Notes: generated by a model not told the origin, from the letters alone. A stretch of 64,000 bases of DNA from Alphaproteobacteria bacterium (GCA_017307285.1 JAFKFI010000048.1:41403-105402); one strand, 5' to 3'; positions 43,544 through 52,795 are shown, numbered from the stretch's first letter. Program-made: numbers and translations.

Positions 43544-43566
43544 CGGCCTGCCGACTGCCTCTCGAA

Positions 43567-44430
43567 CTAGAACCGGAACCCGACGCCCAATAGCGGGCCG
43601 TACGCGAGAATGGAGAAGGATCGCCGATCCGACCCAGGCAGATCGCCCGGGCCTTTGGCGCGTGTGGTTTCGAGTGCACGGAAGCCGAGGCTCACATCCA
43701 GCCAATCGGTCACGGCGTAGGAGGCGATGGCCGTCGCGCCCCAGCCTTGTGATCCGCCGTCGACGCCCATTCCCTGGTATATGCCGTTGATCATGACGCG
43801 CCATCGCGGCGACGGGATGAAGGTGGCGCGTACACCGAGCCAGGGTTGGATCGACGAGTCGCTGCCGCTGCGCCCCCGCCCTACCAAATCCCCCTCGCCC
43901 TTGATCGCCTGTTCGCTGGCGAAGAAGGCGAAGCCCGCGCGCGCGTCGATGATCGTCTGCACGCCGCCGATCTCGCCCCGATACGCCTCAAGCCCGAGGC
44001 CGGGCGCGAAGCGGACGAGCGAGGCGCTGACATTCACGCGGTTGGTCCGTCCGGCCGTCGCGGCCGGCACGTCCTGGCTCTCGTTCACCGAGATGTAGTC
44101 GAGATCGAACTCGGCGGAGAACGGCCCGTATCTGACGAGGCCGGAGCCCATGAACGCACCGCGCAACGTATGGGCGAGCGTCGACGCGCTAGGGATGCCG
44201 CTGTTGAAGTCGACGGTACTGCCGCGCGGATTGCCGAATTTCAGCGAGCCGCTGGCCCCCGCGAGCCACAGATACGGCATCAGCTCCGTCTGCACCTGCC
44301 AACGGCCGTCGGTCGTGAATCCGTCGTCCTTCGAGAAATACTGGGCGTGTGCCGGCAGAGCGAGGGCGACCCAAATGGCCGCGGTAGCCACACTGCAGGA
44401 GAGCCGGCGTCGGTTCGAGCCCGTGGTCAT
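43567..44430 (-). CDS. Outer-membrane beta-barrel protein
   Basis: A 287-residue protein with a signal peptide (SCSVATAAIWVALALPAHAQ) followed by alternating polar/hydrophobic strands. It ends in PLLGVGFRF, the terminal aromatic expected by the BAM machinery. Strand-like segments such as WQVQTELMPYLWLAGASGSL and VRATFIPSPRWRVMINGIYQ fit a small porin-like barrel. ATG 44430 is used because a longer N-terminus has no coding character. It is eight bases downstream of a lipoprotein gene and cotranscribed with it. Confidence 0.8.
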   Translation of the reverse strand: MTTGSNRRRLSCSVATAAIWVALALPAHAQYFSKDDGFTTDGRWQVQTELMPYLWLAGASGSLKFGNPRGSTVDFNSGIPSASTLAHTLRGAFMGSGLVRYGPFSAEFDLDYISVNESQDVPAATAGRTNRVNVSASLVRFAPGLGLEAYRGEIGGVQTIIDARAGFAFFASEQAIKGEGDLVGRGRSGSDSSIQPWLGVRATFIPSPRWRVMINGIYQGMGVDGGSQGWGATAIASYAVTDWLDVSLGFRALETTRAKGPGDLPGSDRRSFSILAYGPLLGVGFRF

Positions 44431-44438
44431 CTGGCCCA

Positions 44439-44906
44439 CTATGTGCCGTCGAAGGTGATGACCATGACATCGCCGCCCAGCGACAGCATCAACCCCGTGC
44501 GCTTCGCATGGAGATGCAGAATGACATGATTCTCGTTCTCGAGCCAAAGATCGCCGGCGCTGCGCGTCCCGAACGCGAAGCCGTATCGACCCTCGGCATA
44601 GCTGCCGGCGAAGTCGCGGACGTTCCTCAGATTGTAGACGTCGCCCGCCGCGTCGACAGTCGACACGCCGATGCCGCCGACGCCGAGACCGCCCACCTTG
44701 AACGGATAGCTCCGACCGTTGAAGAACAGCGTCCCACTGCCGGCCGTCCCGCTGCCGATATAGGCCGCCTGCACCTCGCGCATGTCGACAGTGCCGACGG
44801 GCTGCATTCCTTCCACTGTCTGCGGCCCCGCGCCCTGCTGCCCGGAGCAGGCGAAGAGCAGCATCGCCGCAAGCGAGATGACGACGAGCGAATGCAGCCG
44901 CTTCAT
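44439..44906 (-). CDS. Predicted lipoprotein of unknown function
   Basis: A 155-residue protein with a lipoprotein signal: MKRLHSLVVISLAAMLLFAC, lipidated at Cys20. The mature part is Gly-rich (YIGSGTAGSGTLFFNGRSY; KVGGLGVGGIGVSTVDAAGD) and ends LMLSLGGDVMVITFDGT. No family was named with confidence. A nearby in-frame GTG at 44915 would add three residues. It lies upstream of an outer-membrane barrel gene on the same strand and is divergent from an AraC regulator, so it is probably an envelope protein under that regulator. Confidence 0.75.
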   Translation of the reverse strand: MKRLHSLVVISLAAMLLFACSGQQGAGPQTVEGMQPVGTVDMREVQAAYIGSGTAGSGTLFFNGRSYPFKVGGLGVGGIGVSTVDAAGDVYNLRNVRDFAGSYAEGRYGFAFGTRSAGDLWLENENHVILHLHAKRTGLMLSLGGDVMVITFDGT

Positions 44907-44961
44907 ATGTCCCACTCCACCAACTTCGTCGTCTCCGTAACGCCCGAGGAAGCTAGATTCT

Positions 44962-46116
44962 ATGCAGAATCGGAAATCGGCAAGCCGACCCGCAGGGGCG
45001 ATGCGCCAGGCGGTGCCGTCGCTTGCGGATAAGCATCTGTCCGACTACGATCCAAGCTACATCGGGCGTCCCAGGCCGGCTATCGTTACATTCGCGGACG
45101 TCGCCGTCCCGCAGCGTGCGACGATCCGCGTCCGTGGGGCGGGGTTGCCGCGCAATTCGGAGCACGCCGATATGCCGAGCAGCATGGTGCGGGCATTCAG
45201 CGATCCGTTCGAATATCAGCAATTCTTCCGTGCGGCGGACGTCGAATTGGTCGTCACGGAGCGAGGTGAGTACGCCGCCGATCTGAAACGAATGGACTTC
45301 CATGAGCTATGGATGCAGCGAACGTGGCAGTCCCTGCCGTTCGTTGCCCGGGCTCATAATTACAAGACCCGTGTGCCGGTGGTGTTTTTGGCGGACGAGT
45401 GCCAAGCGCCGATCAAGGCCGCGGGGCAGGAACTTTCTCCCGGCGAGCTGGTGTTCCCAGCAAGCGGCGACGAGTATCATTATCGCACGTGGACCGAAAT
45501 CAACCTGGCGATGATGTCGCTTGCTCCGGACGAATTCTCCTCCGCCGCGCGAATTTTGCTCGGGCGCGAGGCGACCGCTCCTGCAGTAACACGGTTCCTT
45601 CGCCCGCCGCCCGAGCTCATGTCGAAATTGATGATACTTCATAAGGCCGCAGCGGACCTCGCTTCGACGGCTCCTGAGATATTCGCCCATCCGGCAGTCT
45701 CCAGGGCAATGGAACAAGCACTCGTAGGGACGATGATTGCGTGCCTGGCGGAGGAGGCCGACCTCGTATATTCCGCTCGGAAGCGCGCTCATACCGCGGT
45801 CATCCGGAAATTCGAGGAAGTCATCGAGGCCAGCCCGGATACCCCGCTCTATGTGATCGATCTTTGCCGGGCAATGGGCGTGACGGACCGAACCCTCCGC
45901 CTGCATTGCCATGAACATCTCGGAATGAGCCCGCACCGATATCTCTGGCTGCGACGAATGCATCTCGCCCGCCGTTCGCTGATCCGCGGAGCGGCGGCGA
46001 CGACCGTCACCGAGATCGCCACGTCCTGTGGTTTCGGTGAGCTCGGCCGGTTCGCGGTGAGCTACCGCAAGCTGTTCGGCGAGACGCCATCCGCGACCCT
46101 CCGTCGCCATGCATGA
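44962..46116 (+). CDS. AraC family transcriptional regulator
   Basis: A 384-residue regulator. The C-terminal HTH_18 domain (~285-382) is complete, with both helix-turn-helices: VIDLCRAMGVTDRTLRLHCH, then LGMSPHRYLWLRRMHLARRS and TEIATSCGFGELGRFAVSYR and KLFGETPSATLRRH. The N-terminal ~270 residues form a ligand-binding region with no named domain. It is divergent from the lipoprotein/outer-membrane pair (55 bp), a likely target. A second AraC-like gene follows. Confidence 0.92.
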   Translation: MQNRKSASRPAGAMRQAVPSLADKHLSDYDPSYIGRPRPAIVTFADVAVPQRATIRVRGAGLPRNSEHADMPSSMVRAFSDPFEYQQFFRAADVELVVTERGEYAADLKRMDFHELWMQRTWQSLPFVARAHNYKTRVPVVFLADECQAPIKAAGQELSPGELVFPASGDEYHYRTWTEINLAMMSLAPDEFSSAARILLGREATAPAVTRFLRPPPELMSKLMILHKAAADLASTAPEIFAHPAVSRAMEQALVGTMIACLAEEADLVYSARKRAHTAVIRKFEEVIEASPDTPLYVIDLCRAMGVTDRTLRLHCHEHLGMSPHRYLWLRRMHLARRSLIRGAAATTVTEIATSCGFGELGRFAVSYRKLFGETPSATLRRHA

Positions 46117-46259
46117 GTCTTGCGTTGATCGCATCGGGCGCCTGGCTTTTCCGATTCCGCATAGCTCCCGAGGGCGCCCCGGCCGCAATCTTGACGATTG
46201 CTTGGACCCGACCATGAACGCGATCGGCCCGCTCCGACTCGCGCGACGAGGGAATCCGG

Positions 46260-47084
46260 ATGGCCGGGAGTGGCACGTCCCTTTTCACCGACCCCGCCGA
46301 CTACGAGAAGAGCATCGCCTTCATGCGCCGGGTCCTGCCGATTGCCGGGGGTCAATTTCGGGCGCGCTGCACGTGGATCGAGTTGCCCCACATCCAGCTG
46401 TTCCGCGTCTCGGAAACAGTCGAACGGATTGGCTGCCTCTCTCTGCCGCCGAACAGATTGTATTTGATGTTCTCAACCTGGAGCGGTCGGCCGCTGCTGC
46501 ATGGCGGTGTGGAGCTGCGGCGCGGCGAGTTTGTCCTCCATGCGCCGGGCCAGTGCTTCTATCAGCGGGTCCCGAGCGACAGCCGATGGGGTTCCATCTC
46601 GATTACACCGCAGTCGCTCGGCCATTACGCCGAAATCCTGATCGGAGCGCGGATGGAGCCGCCGCCCTTCTCCTCTCTGTTTCGTCCGCCGGCCGGCGAT
46701 CGGGAAAGGCTGCTTCGGCTCCACGCGCAAGCCTGCCGGATCACCGAGACTCGGCTGACCAATATCGGCCACCCGGAGGTATCCCGCGCACTGGAGCAGG
46801 ATCTCATCTGGTCGCTGGTGTCGTGCCTCGGCGCTGGCCCAGTGAGCGCGCTGTGCGCCGAACGTGAAGCAACCGAAGCCGTCGTCCGCTTCGTGGAAGC
46901 CTTGGCCGTGGCGGATCCGCCGGTCACAGTGCAGGATCTCTGCCGCTCCATTCAGGTTCCCGAACGACGCCTCCGCGCTGCGTTCACGACGGTCCTCGGA
47001 TTGAGCCCCGGTTCGTATCTTCGACTGCGGTATCCGAGGCAGTCGAGCAGAGGAGAGCCCGACCGTGCTCGACACGTTCTATGA
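46260..47084 (+). CDS. AraC-like regulator with truncated C-terminal HTH
   Basis: A 274-residue protein related in layout to the preceding regulator. It has an N-terminal sensory region (AFMRRVLPIAGGQFRARCTW; LPPNRLYLMFSTWSG; FVLHAPGQCFYQRVPSDSRW), then the first AraC helix-turn-helix (TVQDLCRSIQVPERRLRAAF). After LGLSPGSYLRLRYPR the frame leaves the expected pattern and stops, so the second helix-turn-helix is missing. The stop overlaps the next gene by 20 bases. Probably a truncated or frameshifted regulator. A GAGGGAA site precedes the ATG. Confidence 0.7.
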   Translation: MAGSGTSLFTDPADYEKSIAFMRRVLPIAGGQFRARCTWIELPHIQLFRVSETVERIGCLSLPPNRLYLMFSTWSGRPLLHGGVELRRGEFVLHAPGQCFYQRVPSDSRWGSISITPQSLGHYAEILIGARMEPPPFSSLFRPPAGDRERLLRLHAQACRITETRLTNIGHPEVSRALEQDLIWSLVSCLGAGPVSALCAEREATEAVVRFVEALAVADPPVTVQDLCRSIQVPERRLRAAFTTVLGLSPGSYLRLRYPRQSSRGEPDRARHVL

Positions 47085-47838
47085 CGCCGATCTGCTGGTT
47101 CTCTACCCGGCGATCGTTGTCCTGATCGTCGGGGCGGTACAGCTCGGCACCTGGATCGGCCGGCGTCGCGCGCTCCGAGCGAGCGGTCGGCACGACACCG
47201 CGACGCTGACCGGGGCCGCGCTTGGACTGGTCGCCCTGCTGCTCGGCTTCAGCTTCTCGCTGGCGCTCTCGCGCTACGATACGCGGCGTGACCTGGTGAT
47301 CGAGGAGGCGAACGCGATCGGCAGCACGGCAAACTTCGCCCTCATGCTTCCCGCCGAGGCGCGGCAACCGATTCTGCCGCTGCTGCGAGACTATACCTCC
47401 GTCCGGATCGGGCTCGGGGTGCCGTTCTCGCCTCTCAAGATGCAGCGCGACATCGCCCGCTCGATCGAGCTGCAAGGGCAATTATGGCAGCAGGCCGTAG
47501 CGCTAACCGTCGCGTCTCCGCAATCTCTCCCCGCCTATCGCTTCGTCGGTTCATTGAACGAGATGAACAACATTCACGAGCGACGGATCTCGGCTTTGCG
47601 CAACCATGTCCCCGGCGAGGTGGTGTTCGTGCTCATTGGTCTTGCCATGATCGGGATGGGGTTTACTGGCTTCCATGCGGGGCTCGCCGGATCGCGCTTT
47701 TCGATCCCCACGCTGGTCATGGCCTTTGCCGTCGCGGTCGTGATCATGTTGATCGTCGATCTCGACCGGCCGGCGCGCGGCTTGATCCACGTCTCCGCGC
47801 AGCCGCTGATCGACGCCGCGCAGGGCATCCCGCCCTGA
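47065..47838 (+). CDS. Bestrophin-like (DUF4239) membrane protein
   Basis: A 257-residue membrane protein. TM1 is LLVLYPAIVVLIVGAVQLG, TM2 LTGAALGLVALLLGFSFSLA followed by LSRYDTRRDLVIEEANAIGS, a signature region of DUF4239 proteins. The last two helices (VFVLIGLAMIGMGFTGFHAG and FAVAVVIMLIVDLDRPARG) include the conserved DLDRPxRG end. The GTG start follows GAGGAGAG. Family function is poorly known; an ion-channel role is only suggested by name. It begins a run of three small membrane-protein genes. Confidence 0.85.
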   Translation: MLDTFYDADLLVLYPAIVVLIVGAVQLGTWIGRRRALRASGRHDTATLTGAALGLVALLLGFSFSLALSRYDTRRDLVIEEANAIGSTANFALMLPAEARQPILPLLRDYTSVRIGLGVPFSPLKMQRDIARSIELQGQLWQQAVALTVASPQSLPAYRFVGSLNEMNNIHERRISALRNHVPGEVVFVLIGLAMIGMGFTGFHAGLAGSRFSIPTLVMAFAVAVVIMLIVDLDRPARGLIHVSAQPLIDAAQGIPP

Positions 47839-47977
47839 GCGGATTTCCGGTTTTGCCATAGCCCGGGAGCAGCGGAACCGCGCAAGCTCTTACTGAAGCA
47901 GCGCGGGACCAAAGATGGCTCCGCTCGCACGACCGCACTCGACCCCCACGGCTTGGCCCCCCTCGGGAGCAGCATGG

Positions 47978-48475
47978 ATGGCCGGTTCCGATCCAGAACG
48001 GCTTGGCTCTCTCGCGAGGCTCGTCATCGGGCTCGGCGTGCTGCTCGTCCTCGCGGGCATCGCGGTGCACGGGATCACCGTTGGGACCTTCGCGCGCATC
48101 TGGCACGACCTCGTCGAACGTCCGGACGGGCCGATGGCGTTCCGCTGCATTCTCCAGCCGGCGATGGCCGCGATCGCGGCGGTTCACGATGGTCTCAAGG
48201 ATGCCCGCGGGGGAAACCGGCCGTTCGTCGAGACGATGCTGCGCGACCCGACCAAGCGAGCCGCCAGGCTGCGAGAGGGGCTGAACGCGACCGCTCGAAT
48301 CTTGCTGCTCGGGCTCGTCATGGACGGGCTCTATCAGACGTTCGTCCTGCGGCGCTTCTACCCGAGCGAGGCGGTGATCGTCGCCCTGCTCCTCGCCCTG
48401 CTGCCCTACGTGATCCTGCGGGGCCTCATCACCCGCGCGGCGCGCCGCCGGCTCGCCGCGCAGCGCGTGCAATGA
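47978..48475 (+). CDS. Small membrane protein of unknown function
   Basis: A 165-residue protein with three hydrophobic helices (LARLVIGLGVLLVLAGIAVH; ARILLLGLVMDGLYQTFVL; AVIVALLLALLPYVILRGLI) and a basic tail. The ATG at 47978 follows GGGAG; an upstream in-frame ATG would add 21 unlike residues. No named family. It overlaps the next reading frame as ATGA (48472-48475), and lies between DUF4239 and DUF202 proteins, so they probably act together in the membrane. Confidence 0.75.
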   Translation: MAGSDPERLGSLARLVIGLGVLLVLAGIAVHGITVGTFARIWHDLVERPDGPMAFRCILQPAMAAIAAVHDGLKDARGGNRPFVETMLRDPTKRAARLREGLNATARILLLGLVMDGLYQTFVLRRFYPSEAVIVALLLALLPYVILRGLITRAARRRLAAQRVQ

Positions 48476-48501
48476 CCTTGGCGACGCGGAAGGAACCGAG
48501 C

Positions 48502-48945
48502 ATGGCCGAACCAGCCGCCATCCCCCGCCCCGACCGGTTCGAGGTAAGGGTGACGTCCGACAGCCATTTCGGCTGGCTCCGCACCCGGCTCAGCGTCGAG
48601 CGGACGATGATGTCCTGGATTCGCACGGCGGTTTCGCTGATCGGCTTCGGCTTCGCCATCTTCCAATTCTTCGAGCGGCTGCGGGAAATTCCGGGCGCCA
48701 ATCCGGCGCGGCACCCCGAGGCGCCGCAGGCACTCGCGCTGGCGCTGATCGCCTGCGGCATCCTGGCCTTGCTCATATCGATATGGCAATACCACTGGAC
48801 CGTCCGCTATCTCTGGACCGAGCCGTTCGCCGCGATCGCCGGGATGACGAAGGAGGGCGTGCAGTCGCCGTTGCTCGCGACCGCCGTGCTCCTGGTCCTG
48901 ATCGGGGCGTTCGCCTTCTTCGCAGTGCTTCTCCGACTCACCTAG
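48502..48945 (+). CDS. DUF202 (YidH-like) membrane protein
   Basis: A 147-residue protein with the DUF202 pattern. A polar start leads to WLRTRLSVERTMMSWIRTAV and SLIGFGFAIFQFFERL, whose L-x-x-ERT-x-x-x-W-x-RT motif is the family signature. Two further helices follow (ALALALIACGILALLISIWQ; PLLATAVLLVLIGAFAFF). The ATG at 48502 is preceded by AAGGAA; the upstream ATG at 48472 overlaps the previous stop and is an alternative. The biological role is unknown. The sulfatase gene follows after 59 bp. Confidence 0.85.
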   Translation: MAEPAAIPRPDRFEVRVTSDSHFGWLRTRLSVERTMMSWIRTAVSLIGFGFAIFQFFERLREIPGANPARHPEAPQALALALIACGILALLISIWQYHWTVRYLWTEPFAAIAGMTKEGVQSPLLATAVLLVLIGAFAFFAVLLRLT

Positions 48946-49004
48946 CCGCTGGCGCGCGCCGTAGCGGCCGGCTTCACGATCGTCAGTCAACGGGGGATTC
49001 CGAT

Positions 49005-50501
49005 ATGGCCAAAGCCGGTAAGCCGAACATCCTCATCCTGTGGGGTGACGATATCGGATGGTGGAATATCAGCTACAACAATCGCGGACAGATGGGCTAT
49101 CGCACGCCCAATATCGACCGCATCGGCCATGAAGGCGCGACCTTCACGGATTATTACGGGCAACAGAGCTGCACCGCCGGTCGCGCCGCGTTCATCACCG
49201 GCCAGAACCCGATCCGCACCGGCCTCACCAAGGTCGGGATGCCGGGCGCGAATGTCGGATTGCAGGCGGCGGACCCGACTATCGCGGAATTGCTGAAGCC
49301 GCTCGGCTACGCCACCGGCCAGTTCGGCAAGAACCATCTCGGGGACAAGGATGAGTTCCTGCCCACGATGCACGGCTTCGACGAGTTCTTTGGCAACCTC
49401 TATCACCTCAATGCCGAGGAGGAGCCGGAAGACCCCGACTATCCGCCGAGCCCAGAGTTCAAGAAGCGCTTCGGCCCGCGCGGTGTGCTGCATGCCTGGG
49501 CCGACGGCAAGGGTGGACAAAGGGTCGAGGATACCGGCCCGCTCAACAAGAAGCGTATGGAGACGATCGACGACGAGGTGGTCGAGCACGCGCGCGGCTT
49601 CATCGACAAGGCGCACAAGGAGGGCAAGCCGTTCTTCCTCTGGTTCAACACGACCGGCATGCACTTCCGCACTCATTCGGCCGAGAAGCACAAGGGCAAG
49701 AGCGGCGGCCAGGGCTTCTACAATGACGTGATGGTTGCCCATGACGAGAACATCGGGCGGATGCTTGCCAAGCTCGACGAGCTCGGCATCGCCGACGACA
49801 CGATCGTCATGTACTCGACCGACAATGGCCCGCACTACAACAGCTGGCCGGACGCCGGGATCACGCCGTTCCGCAGCGAGAAGAACACCAACTGGGAAGG
49901 CGGCTGGCGGGTGCCGATCTTCGTGCGCTGGCCCGGCAAGATCAAGCCCGGTACGGTGCTGAACGACCTCGCCTCGCACCAGGACTGGCTACCGACACTG
50001 CTTGCCGCCGCCGGCGAGCCGGACGTGTCGGCCAAGCTGCTGGACGGTTATCGGGCCGGCGACAAGAGCTTTAAGGTGCATATCGACGGCTACAACCTGC
50101 TGCCGTACCTGACCGGCGAAGCGAAGGAGAGCCCGCGCAAGTTCTTCTTCTACATCAGCGACGACGGCGACATCCTCGGCATCCGCATGGGGGACTGGAA
50201 GGTCGTGCTCATGGAGCAGCGAGCCAAGCAGCTGGCGTGCTGGTTCGAGCCGTTTGTGAAGCTGCGCGCCCCCAAGATGTTCAACTTGCGGCGGGATCCG
50301 TTCGAGCGCGCCGACGAGAACTCCAACACGTACTGGGATTGGGTGATCTCGCACGTCTATATCGTCTACGAAATGCAGGCGATCGTGGCACAGCAGATCG
50401 AGGCCTTCGTGAAATTCCCGCCGCGCCAGAAGCCAGGTTCGTTCAATCTAGACGAGGTGATGCGGCATTTGCAGGAGTCGGGCGGGAGCGCAAACCGCTA
50501 G
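49005..50501 (+). CDS. Sulfatase (arylsulfatase family), CxAxR type
   Basis: A 498-residue alkaline-phosphatase-fold enzyme that hydrolyses sulfate esters. Metal ligands include Asp15 and Asp16 in LILWGDDIGWW. The formylglycine motif is Cys56-Thr-Ala-Gly-Arg60 in QQSCTAGRAAFITGQ, the alanine variant of CxPxR. YSTDNGPHYNSWPD supplies more metal ligands. No signal peptide is visible, so it may be cytosolic. Cys56 needs conversion to formylglycine by a maturation enzyme not found here. It follows three membrane-protein genes. Confidence 0.92.
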   Translation: MAKAGKPNILILWGDDIGWWNISYNNRGQMGYRTPNIDRIGHEGATFTDYYGQQSCTAGRAAFITGQNPIRTGLTKVGMPGANVGLQAADPTIAELLKPLGYATGQFGKNHLGDKDEFLPTMHGFDEFFGNLYHLNAEEEPEDPDYPPSPEFKKRFGPRGVLHAWADGKGGQRVEDTGPLNKKRMETIDDEVVEHARGFIDKAHKEGKPFFLWFNTTGMHFRTHSAEKHKGKSGGQGFYNDVMVAHDENIGRMLAKLDELGIADDTIVMYSTDNGPHYNSWPDAGITPFRSEKNTNWEGGWRVPIFVRWPGKIKPGTVLNDLASHQDWLPTLLAAAGEPDVSAKLLDGYRAGDKSFKVHIDGYNLLPYLTGEAKESPRKFFFYISDDGDILGIRMGDWKVVLMEQRAKQLACWFEPFVKLRAPKMFNLRRDPFERADENSNTYWDWVISHVYIVYEMQAIVAQQIEAFVKFPPRQKPGSFNLDEVMRHLQESGGSANR

Positions 50502-50517
50502 GCTTGGTCCCAGTCGG

Positions 50518-50544
50518 GCGCGGGCGCATCCGATGCACCCGCGC
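50518..50544. terminator. Strong hairpin between convergent sulfatase and PhyH genes
   Basis: GCGCGGG-C-GCAT pairs with ATGC-A-CCCGCGC around a CCG loop: a 12-bp stem with one mismatch. It sits in the 72-base gap between two convergent genes, the position expected for a bidirectional terminator. No T-tract follows. Confidence 0.5.
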
Positions 50545-50573
50545 TCGCGGCCGCTGCGGCGCCGAGGGCCGGC

Positions 50574-51374
50574 TCAGTAGGGTGAGGTGCCGTAGAACCG
50601 GCCGAACCGCGCGGCGCGGAACCCGAAGAGCTGCAGCAGGGTCTCCGAGGCGTAGTGCCGCACGGCTGGATTGAGCGAGAGGAACCAGTTCTCCTGCGGC
50701 ATGTAGATCGGCAGCGTGTAGAAGGCGAAGATCCCGGCGCGATGCGATGACGCCGTGCGGTTGAAGCCGGTGCGGTGCCAGACGCGGCCCTCCATGACGA
50801 TCATCGTGCCGGCCGGCGCCTCGAGCGGGACGGTTTCCGCGCCGTCGCCCTCGCCGGGCATACGGTTGAATTTGTGGCTGCCGGGGACGATGCGGGTGGC
50901 ACCATTCTCGTCGGTGAAGTCGTCCACCGCCCAAGCGACGTTGACCCCCTGGATGCCGCCCCAGGGCTGCGGCGCGAAGCCCTGATCGGCGTGCAGCATC
51001 ATCTCGCCGCCGCCGGGGCCGGTGATGTTGGCGGAGATGTTGGAAAGCTGCACCGGCCAGCCGAGCAGGGCGCGGACGAAGTGCAGCGCCGTCGGGTGCT
51101 CGGCGAGATCGCAGAACGCCGGGTCGCGGCTCGGCAGGTTCCACACCCGCTGGTTCGTCTTGTCCTCCGGGTTGTCCATGATGAAGCGGGTGTTCCAGCC
51201 GCGCGCCCGGTCCTCCTCGGCGGCGCGGTAGAGCGCGTCCCGCACCCGCGCGAGGGTTGTGCCGGCCAACACGCCGTCGATGCGGCAAAGCCCATGCTCC
51301 GTAAGGTCTAGCCGCGCCTGATCGAGGTCCCGGGTCAGCGCTGGCAGGCGGTAGGCGGTCGTGCTGCTCGACAT
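50574..51374 (-). CDS. Phytanoyl-CoA dioxygenase (PhyH) family protein
   Basis: A 266-residue Fe(II)/2-oxoglutarate-dependent oxygenase-like protein. The facial triad is visible as His and Asp in MMLHADQGFAPQPW and the distal His in GRVWHRTGFNRT; TRIVPGSHKFNRMPGEGDGA precedes it. ENGATRIVPGSHK is the common PhyH strand. The start at 51374 is chosen because GGAGG lies upstream at a plausible distance and an upstream ATG at 51398 has no such site. The substrate is unknown. It is convergent with the sulfatase and divergent from the antiporter. Confidence 0.9.
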   Translation of the reverse strand: MSSSTTAYRLPALTRDLDQARLDLTEHGLCRIDGVLAGTTLARVRDALYRAAEEDRARGWNTRFIMDNPEDKTNQRVWNLPSRDPAFCDLAEHPTALHFVRALLGWPVQLSNISANITGPGGGEMMLHADQGFAPQPWGGIQGVNVAWAVDDFTDENGATRIVPGSHKFNRMPGEGDGAETVPLEAPAGTMIVMEGRVWHRTGFNRTASSHRAGIFAFYTLPIYMPQENWFLSLNPAVRHYASETLLQLFGFRAARFGRFYGTSPY

Positions 51375-51502
51375 GGGGGGTGGCGTCCTCCGATGCATTC
51401 GCGTTTGCCGCAGCTAATCACGCGGCGCGTCCGGGCGGCAAACCCTATGCGGTGCGGCTCGGGCGCCCTTACACTGCGCGCGCAGGCGATTGGGAGCCGC
51501 GT

Positions 51503-52759
51503 GTGTCGCCCTTCGATTTTGGCGCTCTGTTGCTGCTTGCTGCTGCCGTCATCGGCGTGGTGAACGACCGCTGGATCGGGCTGCCGCAGCCGGTGAGCCT
51601 GCTGGTCGGCTCGCTGGGCTTTTCGCTCGGACTGCTCGCGATCGATCCGCTGCTGCCGCGCCACTATCTGATCGCGATGGCGCGGAATGCCCTGTCGACC
51701 ACCGTGCTGCCGCACGTGCTGCTCGACGGAGTGCTGGCCTTCCTCCTGTTCGCGGCCAGCCTGCATGTCAGCCTGGAAGAGCTCCGGACCAACAAGTGGA
51801 CGATCTTCGGCCTGGCGACGGGCGGCGTGATGCTTTCCACGTTGATCTTTGGCGCGCTGATCTGGCTCGCCTTCCAGGCCGGGCCGGAGCCGGTGCCGTT
51901 GAAATGGTGCTTCGTGCTCGGCGCCATCCTTGCCCCAACGGACGCCGTCGTGGTCGACGGGGTGCTGCGGCGGGTGAGCCTGCCGGCCTCGCTCAAGGCG
52001 GCGATCTCGGGCGAGAGCTTGTTCAACGACGGGGTCGGCGTGGTGATCTTCCTGGTGGCGCTATCGGCCGCCCAGGGCGCGACCGGCGTGGTCGGGCACG
52101 GCGTCGTCGCCGCCCAGCTGCTCGTCGAGAGCGCCGGTGGCGGGCTGATCGGCGTGGCCACCGGCTTCCTCGCCGCCACCGCGATGCACCGGGTGCGGAG
52201 CTACAATGTCAAGCTGACGATTTCCCTGGCCTTGGTGCTCGTGACGTATCGGCTGGCGCAGACGCTCGGGGTATCCGGTCCGATCGCGGTCGTGGCGGCG
52301 GGGCTGCTGGTCGGCAATCAGAAGCGTCGACGATCGGGCGACGATGCGGAGAGCGCCGATATCGCCGCCTTCTGGGGCCTTGTCGACGAGTTGCTGAACG
52401 CCATGCTGTTCCTGCTCATCGGGTTTCAAATGCTGATCGTCGAGGTGAGCCGGGTGCAGATCGTGGCGGTCATCGCCTCGATTCCGCTGGCGCTGATCGC
52501 GCGGGCCGCCAGCATCAGCATCCCGATGCTGGTGTTGAGCATCCGCACGCATGACCGCGGCCGGGGGGCCGCGGTGCTCACTTGGGCCGGTATGCGCGGC
52601 GGAATTTCCGTGGCCCTCGCGCTGACCCTACCCGAGACACCGTATCGCGAGGCGCTGCTCACTGTCTGCTACGCGGTGGTGGTGTTCTCGATCGTCGTCC
52701 AGGGTCTGACGATGCCGCGGCTCATTCGTTGGCTTGCGGTCCCGGCTTCGCGCACGTGA
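51503..52759 (+). CDS. CPA1-type Na+/H+ (cation:proton) antiporter
   Basis: A 418-residue inner-membrane antiporter of the NhaP/CPA1 family. The core motifs are ILAPTDAVVVDGVLRRVSLP (unwound TM4 Thr-Asp) and ISGESLFNDGVGVVIFLV (the Asn-Asp ion-binding pair). A later AAVLTWAGMRGGISVALAL is also diagnostic. The GTG at 51503 is preferred: GGGAG precedes it and TM1 starts soon after. An upstream ATG would add 41 residues with no coding character. It is preceded by the divergent PhyH gene and followed by the RND pump genes. Confidence 0.9.
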   Translation: MSPFDFGALLLLAAAVIGVVNDRWIGLPQPVSLLVGSLGFSLGLLAIDPLLPRHYLIAMARNALSTTVLPHVLLDGVLAFLLFAASLHVSLEELRTNKWTIFGLATGGVMLSTLIFGALIWLAFQAGPEPVPLKWCFVLGAILAPTDAVVVDGVLRRVSLPASLKAAISGESLFNDGVGVVIFLVALSAAQGATGVVGHGVVAAQLLVESAGGGLIGVATGFLAATAMHRVRSYNVKLTISLALVLVTYRLAQTLGVSGPIAVVAAGLLVGNQKRRRSGDDAESADIAAFWGLVDELLNAMLFLLIGFQMLIVEVSRVQIVAVIASIPLALIARAASISIPMLVLSIRTHDRGRGAAVLTWAGMRGGISVALALTLPETPYREALLTVCYAVVVFSIVVQGLTMPRLIRWLAVPASRT

Positions 52760-52795
52760 CCAATACGTATCCGCGTTCGATCGCTCTCATATTGC

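Noticed and set aside
49170..49190. Sulfatase lacking the canonical CxPxR motif as inactive
   Set aside because: CTAGR fits the accepted CxAxR variant that can still be matured to formylglycine, so inactivity cannot be claimed.
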